A stretch of DNA of 64,000 nt from Qipengyuania seohaensis (GTDB taxonomy: Bacteria > Pseudomonadota > Alphaproteobacteria > Sphingomonadales > Sphingomonadaceae). The stretch covers positions 1-64,000 of the forward strand of contig NZ_CP024920.1 of NCBI RefSeq assembly GCF_002795865.1, read 5' to 3'. Below the pieces are notes generated by a model. That model searched no databases, was not told where the DNA came from, and worked only from the letters and a program-made list of their open reading frames with translations. Made by a program: the position numbers and the translations under genes. Below, piece by piece: positions 57,957 through 64,000 of this stretch (positions within the stretch are counted from its first letter, which is position 1; each line of letters starts with the position of its first letter).

Positions 57957-58412
57957 CTAGTCGAGCTGGTCTTCGACCAGGCTGATGAACTCGGTCAGTT
58001 CCTTTATGGAACTGTCGATGTCCGCACGCTGTGCCTTGAGCTTGGCCACGTGGCGGCGACATTTTTCCAGGGTAACGCGGCGCTGTTCCGCGCGTCCGTC
58101 GTCGAGATCGTAAAGGTCGATCATCTCGCGGATTTCGGTGAGCGAGAAGCCCACGTTCTTCGCGCGCATGATCCAAGCGAGGCGGGCGCGATCACGCTTG
58201 GAATAAATCCGCGTCAGACCGACCCTGGAGGGAGCGATCAGGCCCTCGTCCTCGTAGAAACGAAGCGCCCTCGCCGTGCACTCGAACTCGCTCGTCAGAT
58301 CGGAGATCGAGTATTGCTCACGTTCGAGCTTGTCCGGACGTTCGAGATGAGCGCCAGCATGACGGCGATCGGAATCTTCGTTCGCGGAAGGATTTCTGAG
58401 AGGCTGAGACAT
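57957..58412 (-). CDS. MerR-family regulator
   Basis: This 151-residue regulator has the winged helix (YSISDLTSEFECTARALRFYED, GLIAPSRVGLTRIY) and a C-terminal coiled coil, without cysteine metal sites. In the family, proteins next to acyl-CoA dehydrogenase genes (LiuR-like) sense acyl-CoA. The gene's own promoter has a palindrome in its spacer (see next entry). The -10 is about 7 bases before the ATG. Confidence 0.88.
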   Translation of the reverse strand: MSQPLRNPSANEDSDRRHAGAHLERPDKLEREQYSISDLTSEFECTARALRFYEDEGLIAPSRVGLTRIYSKRDRARLAWIMRAKNVGFSLTEIREMIDLYDLDDGRAEQRRVTLEKCRRHVAKLKAQRADIDSSIKELTEFISLVEDQLD

Positions 58413-58419
58413 GCCTCTC

Positions 58420-58448
58420 TTCTAACGCAACGTTTACGTAAGCGTCAA
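58420..58448 (-). promoter_or_regulatory. MerR-type promoter with spacer palindrome
   Basis: On the minus strand TTGACG (58443-58448) and TTAGAA (58420-58425) are 17 bases apart. A 16-base near-palindrome (58430-58445, 14 of 16 positions symmetric) fills the spacer, as in MerR promoters. It overlaps the end of hisI. The start would be nearly leaderless. Confidence 0.65.
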
Positions 58449-58819
58449 GTATTGACGGGTTGGAGAACGCCGTCTTCGAGCTTGCGATAGAAACAGCGCG
58501 TCGCGCCTGTATGACAGGTCGGTCCTGCCGGACTGCAGGAGACGACCAGGGTATCCTGGTCACAGTCGACCATGATCTCTTCGACCCGCAGGACATTGCC
58601 CGACGTTTCGCCCTTCAACCACAGCTTGCCGCGAGACCGGGAATGAAAGTGAGCGAGCCCGGTCTCCAGCGTCTTGTCCAGCGCCTCTGCGTCCATGAAA
58701 GCGACCATCAGGACCTCGCGATTCGCTGCGTTCACGATGACTGCGGTGAGTAATCCGTTGGCATCGAACTTGGGTGCAAAGACCTTGCCCTGCTCGCGTT
58801 CGGTCTTGGAAATGCTCAT
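58445..58819 (-). CDS. hisI: Phosphoribosyl-AMP cyclohydrolase
   Basis: From the ATG at 58819 the product is 124 residues. It carries out the third step of histidine biosynthesis. It has the conserved DCDQDTLVVSC metal region, PTCHTGATRCFYR and MVAFMDAEALDKTL. It stands alone from other his genes. Confidence 0.95.
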   Translation of the reverse strand: MSISKTEREQGKVFAPKFDANGLLTAVIVNAANREVLMVAFMDAEALDKTLETGLAHFHSRSRGKLWLKGETSGNVLRVEEIMVDCDQDTLVVSCSPAGPTCHTGATRCFYRKLEDGVLQPVNT

Positions 58820-59132
58820 GGAATGGTCCGTTTTGTAAAAATACGACAGCTTGTTGCACGATAACCACAAGGGTGTTTCAAAATCGACCCAAATCGCGAA
58901 TGCCTATTCAACGAACGCGATGTTTGGGTGATGTTCCTTCTCGCAGGCAATGTGAGGTCTGCCAACCGGATCACGGGTATCGCGAGATAGCTCAGGTTCA
59001 GGGGGTCCCGGGTCCGCTGCCGCATGGGGGTACTAATGCGGCGCACCCGGTAACGATGAGGGATAGGACCCGATGCATACTGGGGGGGTTGCATCATGTC
59101 GCAAGACGGGTCCGGTGTATTTCGTCACGTGG
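58820..59132 (+). other. Gene-free stretch with RNA-like hairpins
   Basis: No convincing gene is seen. On the plus strand CCGGGT...GCCGCAT pairs with ATGCGGC...ACCCGG (about 59008-59050, core 7 bp perfect), and GGGTCC near 59009-59014 may instead pair with GGACCC near 59066-59071. It ends in the terminator-like hairpin at 59133. No tRNA, SRP, RNase P or tmRNA signature was recognised. An unassigned small RNA is possible but unproven. Confidence 0.4.
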
Positions 59133-59161
59133 CGCCCGGGACCGGAAGGTTCCGGGCGTTT
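59133..59161 (+). terminator. Hairpin with T-rich tail
   Basis: CGCCCGGGACC pairs with GGTTCCGGGCG (one G-T wobble) around GGAA, followed by TTTCGGTTATTT. As a plus-strand terminator it would end a transcript from 58820-59130; it also lies just after the comF stop on the minus strand. Confidence 0.55.
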
Positions 59162-59164
59162 CGG

Positions 59165-59953
59165 TTATTTGGAAAGGTTCTGTTGCGTGGCGCTAGCAAG
59201 TGCTTCGTCGAGGACCCGCGAGAAACAGCAGATCACGACTGACTTCGCACCTGCCCGCTTTAGCGCGCGGACGCAGGCCTCGCTTGTCGCGCCGCTGGTC
59301 AGCACGTCGTCGATCAGAAGAATATCGCGACCCTCAAGCCGAGCTGCCATGGACGCGCGAACTCTTATTGCACCGCCGAGAATCTTCGCACGGGCCTTAG
59401 CGCCCATCCCGCCGAGGCTGGGTGTCGCCCTCGTCCGCTCCAGCGCATCGACCACCATCCTGCCGCGCCCTGCCCGTTCAAGTTCCCGCCCGAGCAAGGC
59501 CGCCTGGTTGAAGCCACGTGTCCAAAGGCGCCAGCGATGCAGGGGAACGGGGACGATCAGCCGTCCTTCCGGCCCCGCAGGAACGCGCGCCGCCATGAGC
59601 CGGGCGAGCAAAGGTGCAAGGCCGATTTTGCGTCCATGCTTAAACCCGAGGACGAGCTTGCGTGAAATGTCCGTATATAGCGTTCCGGCAGCGATACCGT
59701 CGTGAATGGGTTTCTTGCCGAGGCATGGTGCGCATATCCGCTCCTGCTCGCTCGCACCTTCGCCGAATGGGCGCTGGCACAGGCTGCAACTTGGATCGCC
59801 CGGAATGGCTAGCCCGCTCCAGCATTCCTGGCACAGGCCGCCATGTTCGCCGATCGCATCGCCGCAAGCTGGACAGCGCGGGGGATAGACGAGATCGACA
59901 ACGGGGGCCGCGCCGTCGCGCAAATGCTTTCTGATTGTGGCTAATCTCCCCAT
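59165..59953 (-). CDS. ComF family phosphoribosyltransferase-like protein
   Basis: From the ATG at 59953 the product is 262 residues. It has zinc-type cysteine pairs (CPACGDAIGEHGGLCQEC, CSLC), the FKHGRKIGLAPLLA region and the PRPP motif ILLIDDVLTSGATSEA. ComF proteins are linked to competence and DNA uptake. The start at 59953 is the best family fit; the open frame upstream crosses into the next gene's region. Confidence 0.88.
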   Translation of the reverse strand: MGRLATIRKHLRDGAAPVVDLVYPPRCPACGDAIGEHGGLCQECWSGLAIPGDPSCSLCQRPFGEGASEQERICAPCLGKKPIHDGIAAGTLYTDISRKLVLGFKHGRKIGLAPLLARLMAARVPAGPEGRLIVPVPLHRWRLWTRGFNQAALLGRELERAGRGRMVVDALERTRATPSLGGMGAKARAKILGGAIRVRASMAARLEGRDILLIDDVLTSGATSEACVRALKRAGAKSVVICCFSRVLDEALASATQQNLSK

Positions 59954-60007
59954 GCCGTTGTCGTGCCGCGCTTGCATCGCGCTGGCAAGAGCGGCAGTGC
60001 GCCCAGC

Positions 60008-60766
60008 ATGGAAACACGGTCGCCTCCCCGCATTTTCTCGCGCCAACGCCGGATCGCAGGCCTGCGCCGCCTGCTGGTACGCCAGTCCCAGCGCGACGCC
60101 GCGCGATACGTGATGGACGACATGGTCGAGGACGTTCTCGAACGGCTCGAATTCATTCGGCTTGCCCCGAAGCGCGTGCTGGTGGTCGGGGACTGGACCG
60201 GCACGCTGGCCCTGTCGCTAAGAGGCAACGGCGCAGCGGTTGAAGAGACGGACGTGCGCAGCCTCGACGAAGAGGCGCCGCTACGAAGCGGTCCGTTCGA
60301 CCTGATCGTCAGCCTCGCCTCACTCGGCCGGGTGAACGACCTGCCTGGTGCCCTGCTCCACCTGCGCGCCGCACTCGCCCAGGACGGCATCCTGCTCGCC
60401 AGCTTGATCGGCGCTGGAAGCCTTGCGAACCTGCGCCGCGCCATGATCGCGGCCGAACCGGACCGACCCTCGGCACGAATGCATCCGCTGGTGGACAACG
60501 CTTCGGCATCCGGGCTCATGCAAAGAGCCCTGTTCCGCCGCCAGGTGGTCGACAGCCGGAGCGTGGAGGTGGCCTTCAAATCGCTCGACCGACTGGTGCA
60601 GGACCTGCGCGACCAAGGCCTCGGCTCCAGCCTTGCCTCCGCACCACCTCCGCTCTGCAAGGCATCTCTCGAAAGAGCGCGAGAGGCATTCCTATCCGGC
60701 GCTAACGATCACGGCCGGGTAATCGAAACCTTCGAGATTCTGACCCTAACCGGCTGGAAAGACTAG
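60008..60766 (+). CDS. SAM-dependent methyltransferase-like protein
   Basis: The 252-residue product has a class I methyltransferase fold resembling BioC/NDUFAF5-like proteins, with VLVVGDWTGTLALSL in the motif I position, which is degenerate. A later FDLIVSLASLGRVNDLPGALLHL segment fits. Start is ATG at 60008. Its stop overlaps the ppdK stop. Confidence 0.75.
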   Translation: METRSPPRIFSRQRRIAGLRRLLVRQSQRDAARYVMDDMVEDVLERLEFIRLAPKRVLVVGDWTGTLALSLRGNGAAVEETDVRSLDEEAPLRSGPFDLIVSLASLGRVNDLPGALLHLRAALAQDGILLASLIGAGSLANLRRAMIAAEPDRPSARMHPLVDNASASGLMQRALFRRQVVDSRSVEVAFKSLDRLVQDLRDQGLGSSLASAPPPLCKASLERAREAFLSGANDHGRVIETFEILTLTGWKD

Positions 60767-63426
60767 CGTAAACTGGCCTGCGCTGCCGCCAACCTAGCAA
60801 TGGGGACGCGGTAGGGCGAGGCACTGACGTAATCGAGCCCGGTAGCCTCGCAAAACGCGATGCTGGCCGGATCGCCGCCATGTTCGCCGCAAATGCCCAG
60901 CTTTATGTCAGCGCGTGTGGCCCTGCCCCGCTCTGCCGCCAGTTCGACCAGCTGGCCGACGCCATCGATATCGAGGCTGACGAAGGGATCGCGCGCGAAG
61001 ATGCCCTTGTCGACATAGGTCGTGAGGAAGCGGCCCGCATCGTCGCGGCTGACGCCCAGCGTCGTCTGGGTAAGGTCGTTCGTGCCGAAGCTGAAGAATT
61101 CACCGACTTCGGCAATTTCGCCCGCCATGAGCGCCGCACGCGGCAGTTCGATCATCGTGCCGACGAGATATTCGACAGTGCAGCCGGAGGATTCGAACAC
61201 CGATTTGGCCGCCTTGTCGACCACGTCCTTGAGCAATTCGAGTTCGCGCCGAGTGGCAACCAGCGGGATCATGATTTCAGGGACAGGTGCCTCGCCGCTC
61301 GACTTGGCGACTTCGCACGCAGCCTCGAAGATCGCGCGCGCCTGCATCTCGTAGATTTCGGGATAAGTGATCCCGAGACGACACCCACGATGGCCCAGCA
61401 TCGGGTTGAATTCGTGCAATTCGCCCGCACGGCGGCGCAGCTTATCGACGGTAATGCCGGTCGCCTTGGCCAGGTCCTCGAACTCGGCATCGCCATGCGG
61501 CAGGAATTCGTGGAGTGGCGGATCGAGAAGACGGATCGTGCAGGGAAGCCCCACCATGACTTCGAAGATCTTGACGAAATCGCTGCGTTGTTCGGGCAGC
61601 AGCTGGTCCAGCGCTGCGCGGCGCCCGTTCTCGTCCTCGGCAAGGATCATCTGGCGAACCAGGCTGATGCGGTCGGCATCGAAGAACATGTGCTCGGTCC
61701 GGCAAAGGCCGATGCCTTCCGCACCGAACTGGCGCGCCATGCGGCATTCGGTTTCCGTCTCCGCATTGGTCCGCACGCGCATCCGGCGGTGCTTGTCGGC
61801 CCATTCCATCAGCACGCCGAAGTCGCCGGCCAGCTCGGGCTCGATAGTGGCGACCTCGCCCGCCATGACCTGGCCGTTGGCGCCGTCGATCGTGATCGTA
61901 TCGCCTTCCTTGAGCTCGCGATTACCGATCGTCAGCGTCCGCCCTTCACGCGCGATCGCCACCTGAGATGCACCGGAGACACACGGACGGCCCATTCCGC
62001 GCGCAACCACGGCTGCGTGACTCGTCATGCCGCCGCGTGCGGTCAGGATGCCGGTCGCCGCGTGCATGCCGTGGATGTCTTCCGGGCTGGTTTCGACACG
62101 GACGAGAATGACCTTCTCGCCGCGATTGGCCCACAATTCCGCCGTATCGGCATCGAGCACGATCTTGCCGCTTGCCGCACCCGGCGAGGCCGGAAGGCCG
62201 GTGGTCAGCACATCGCGCGGCGCATCGGGGTCGAGCGTAGGGTGGAGAAGCTGGTCCAATGCCATCGGATCGACCCGCAGGATCGCGGTCTTTTCGTCGA
62301 TCAGGCCTTCGCCGACCATGTCGACCGCCAGCTTGAGCGCGGCCTTGGCCGTGCGCTTGCCGTTGCGGGTCTGCAGCAGCCACAGCTTGCCCTGCTGCAC
62401 CGTGAATTCGATGTCCTGCATGTCGGTGTAATGCCGTTCCAGCAGGTCGAACAGGCGCGCCAGTTCGGCATAGGCTTCGGGCATCGCCTCTTCCATGCTC
62501 AGGGGCTTGGCGCCTGCCGCCTCGCGCGCAGCCTTCGTCAGGTACTGCGGGGTGCGGATCCCGGCTACCACATCCTCGCCCTGCGCATTGACCAGCCATT
62601 CGCCGTAATAGGCCTTCTCGCCGGTCGAAGGATCGCGGGTGAAGGCGACGCCCGTCGCGCTGGTATCGCCCATGTTGCCGAACACCATGGCCTGCACGTT
62701 GACGGCGGTGCCCATGTCGTGGGGAATATCGTTGAGGCGGCGGTAGACCTTGGCGCGTTCGCTGTCCCAGCTGTCGAATACGGCGCGGATGGCGCCCCAG
62801 AGCTGCTCGGTCGGGTCCTGCGGGAACGGCGCGTCGTGCTCTTCTGCGACGATTCGCTTGTACTCGGCGACCAGCACCTTCCAGTCATCGGCCGACATTT
62901 CCGTGTCGGCGTAGAAGCCGTTATCTTCCTTGGTTATCTCCAGCGCTTCTTCGAACAGGCCGTGATCGAGGCCAAGCACCACGTCGGAATACATCTGGAT
63001 GAAGCGGCGGTAGCTGTCCCAGGCGAAGCGTTCGTCGCCCGACGTCTTCGCGAGGCCTTCCACCGTCTCGTCATTCAGGCCGAGGTTGAGGACGGTGTCC
63101 ATCATGCCGGGCATCGAAACAGCCGCACCCGAGCGGACCGAGACGAGCAGCGGATCCGCCGCATCGCCGAACCCCTTGCCGACGGTGCGTTCGATATGGG
63201 TCAGCGCAACCTCCATCGCCTTGCGCAGTTCAGGAGCGAACTCGCCGCCATGCTCGAGGTATTTGAGGCATTCCTCGGTAGCGATGGTGAAGCCGGGAGG
63301 GACCGGCAGGCCGATGCTGGCCATTTCGGCAAGATTAGCGCCTTTACCGCCGGTAACTGTCTTGTCCTTCTGCCGGGCATTCGTATGCGGAGCATCGCCG
63401 CCGAAGGTGAAGACTGTATCCGTCAC
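60763..63426 (-). CDS. ppdK: Pyruvate, phosphate dikinase
   Basis: This 887-residue enzyme interconverts pyruvate and PEP with ATP and Pi. It has the N-terminal nucleotide domain (TVTGGKGANLAEM), the phospho-His motif GGMTSHAAVVARGMGRPC (near residue 467), and the C-terminal PEP domain with GTNDLTQTTLGVSRDDA and GICGEHGGDP containing the catalytic Cys. It follows glyS, a common alphaproteobacterial pairing. Confidence 0.97.
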   Translation of the reverse strand: MTDTVFTFGGDAPHTNARQKDKTVTGGKGANLAEMASIGLPVPPGFTIATEECLKYLEHGGEFAPELRKAMEVALTHIERTVGKGFGDAADPLLVSVRSGAAVSMPGMMDTVLNLGLNDETVEGLAKTSGDERFAWDSYRRFIQMYSDVVLGLDHGLFEEALEITKEDNGFYADTEMSADDWKVLVAEYKRIVAEEHDAPFPQDPTEQLWGAIRAVFDSWDSERAKVYRRLNDIPHDMGTAVNVQAMVFGNMGDTSATGVAFTRDPSTGEKAYYGEWLVNAQGEDVVAGIRTPQYLTKAAREAAGAKPLSMEEAMPEAYAELARLFDLLERHYTDMQDIEFTVQQGKLWLLQTRNGKRTAKAALKLAVDMVGEGLIDEKTAILRVDPMALDQLLHPTLDPDAPRDVLTTGLPASPGAASGKIVLDADTAELWANRGEKVILVRVETSPEDIHGMHAATGILTARGGMTSHAAVVARGMGRPCVSGASQVAIAREGRTLTIGNRELKEGDTITIDGANGQVMAGEVATIEPELAGDFGVLMEWADKHRRMRVRTNAETETECRMARQFGAEGIGLCRTEHMFFDADRISLVRQMILAEDENGRRAALDQLLPEQRSDFVKIFEVMVGLPCTIRLLDPPLHEFLPHGDAEFEDLAKATGITVDKLRRRAGELHEFNPMLGHRGCRLGITYPEIYEMQARAIFEAACEVAKSSGEAPVPEIMIPLVATRRELELLKDVVDKAAKSVFESSGCTVEYLVGTMIELPRAALMAGEIAEVGEFFSFGTNDLTQTTLGVSRDDAGRFLTTYVDKGIFARDPFVSLDIDGVGQLVELAAERGRATRADIKLGICGEHGGDPASIAFCEATGLDYVSASPYRVPIARLAAAQASLR

Positions 63427-63487
63427 GTAATATCCCTCAAAGTTTACAAAGGCGACAGTGTGTCGCCCGCAATTTCTGCCGTCGAAC

Positions 63488-63503
63488 CCGCGGAATTCCG
63501 CGG
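63488..63503. repeat. Perfect 16-bp palindrome between glyS and ppdK
   Basis: CCGCGGAATTCCGCGG is exactly self-complementary and lies 62 bases upstream of the ppdK start. It could be an operator or a hairpin in the ppdK leader. Confidence 0.6.
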
Positions 63504-63545
63504 ATCAAGGGCGGCCTGCCAAAGGTGACACTCGTATCGAAGGGA

Positions 63546-64000
63546 TTAGCCCTCGATACGAGAGAAGTCGGCGACTTTGTGCACTGCAGCACGGAAGGCT
63601 GCAAGCAGGTCGAGCCGATGTGCCCGCTTGTTTTCTTCATCCGCATTTACCGTCACTTCATCGAAGAAACGGTCGATGGGTGCGCGCAGGGAAGCGAGAG
63701 CCGCCATCGCGCCGGAGAAGTCTTCCGCCTCAATGGCCCTCGCCGCCGCCGGCTCCGAAGTCGCCAAGGCATCCATCAGCGCCTTTTCAGCCGTTTCGGG
63801 CTCGTAGGAAAGCTCCTTGGCATGACGCTCGTTCATCTTGGCATCGATCACCGCCTTCATGTCGGGATCGTCGACCAGCGCCAACGGGTCTTCCTCGCCG
63901 GTACGCGCGATCTCACCCTCGGCGCCGTGCCAGTCTTCCTTCTTAAGGATGTTGGCGGCACGCTTGTAGCCTGCGAGCAGGTTGGCGCCGTCCTCGGTGT
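63546..64000 (-). CDS. glyS: Glycyl-tRNA synthetase beta subunit, C-terminal end (partial)
   Basis: The frame runs off the window end. The visible 150 residues include EDGANLLAGYKRAANILKKED and a C-terminal DALR-like anticodon-binding region (LRAPIDRFFDEVTVNADEENKRAHRL), as in GlyS. It precedes ppdK on the same strand. Confidence 0.93.
   Translation of the reverse strand, partial: TEDGANLLAGYKRAANILKKEDWHGAEGEIARTGEEDPLALVDDPDMKAVIDAKMNERHAKELSYEPETAEKALMDALATSEPAAARAIEAEDFSGAMAALASLRAPIDRFFDEVTVNADEENKRAHRLDLLAAFRAAVHKVADFSRIEG

Noticed and set aside
58981-59000. TAGCTCAGG resembling a tRNA D-arm
   Set aside because: No acceptor stem, anticodon loop or T-arm could be built around it.
60880-63528. 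882-codon plus-strand frame across ppdK
   Set aside because: Antisense to ppdK; no ribosome site or domain.

Overview
The window reads as chromosomal DNA of a GC-rich alphaproteobacterium, most likely in the Sphingomonadales and near Erythrobacter/Qipengyuania. The pointers are the protein families (PhaR, CvpA, PPDK next to glyS, a vgr-related HExxH protein, a DOMON-like protein, soluble MCP) and conserved blocks such as lpoA-like/rsmI/yraN/gshB and hrcA/grpE beside rph/rdgB. Genus is an inference; there is no rRNA or other marker in the window.

Layout. 1-5181 is a type I secretion operon: a large repeat-built substrate (5' end outside the window), an ABC exporter and a HlyD-type adaptor. 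5190-11889 (minus) runs from pdhC through a likely laterally acquired HEPN-like gene, a broken thioesterase copy, an SH3 lipoprotein, an intact thioesterase and lpd to a CPA2 antiporter. 12020-27578 is housekeeping: usp, rnr, an archaeal/eukaryotic-type proS, phaR, an MHS transporter with alr, an Fe-S scaffold with cvpA, radA, a large patatin, and dnaJ/dnaK. 27758-33194 holds a copper chaperone, the vgr-related protein, a GNAT enzyme, an indoleamine-dioxygenase-like protein, an orphan secreted protein and a DUF885 peptidase. 33215-45965 carries grpE/hrcA, rph/rdgB/hemW/xerC with an antisense CAP gene, gshB/yraN/rsmI, an LpoA-like lipoprotein, parE, a membrane protein and a hydrolase-OsmC fusion. 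46065-49712 is a MoxR/VWA pair split by an antisense chemoreceptor. 49722-64000 carries namZ/DOMON, tyrS, a PilZ protein, an MFS/cysK pair, a PAS protein, acyl-CoA dehydrogenase with its MerR regulator, hisI, comF, a methyltransferase, ppdK and the 3' end of glyS.

Genes are very tightly packed. Many neighbours on one strand overlap by ATGA-type 4-nt overlaps, and five convergent pairs share a 4-nt CTAG/CTAA overlap of their stop codons. Clear regulatory sequence is limited: a heat-shock-type promoter before dnaK, a hairpin between dnaK and dnaJ, two good terminators between convergent genes, and a MerR promoter with a palindrome in its spacer. No CRISPR array, insertion sequence, prophage, tRNA or rRNA was seen. 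The best candidates for something undescribed are the HEPN-like gene with the rearranged thioesterase locus (8898-10600), the repeat/dockerin-like secreted protein (1-2061), and a roughly 300-base gene-free stretch with RNA-like hairpins (58820-59164).
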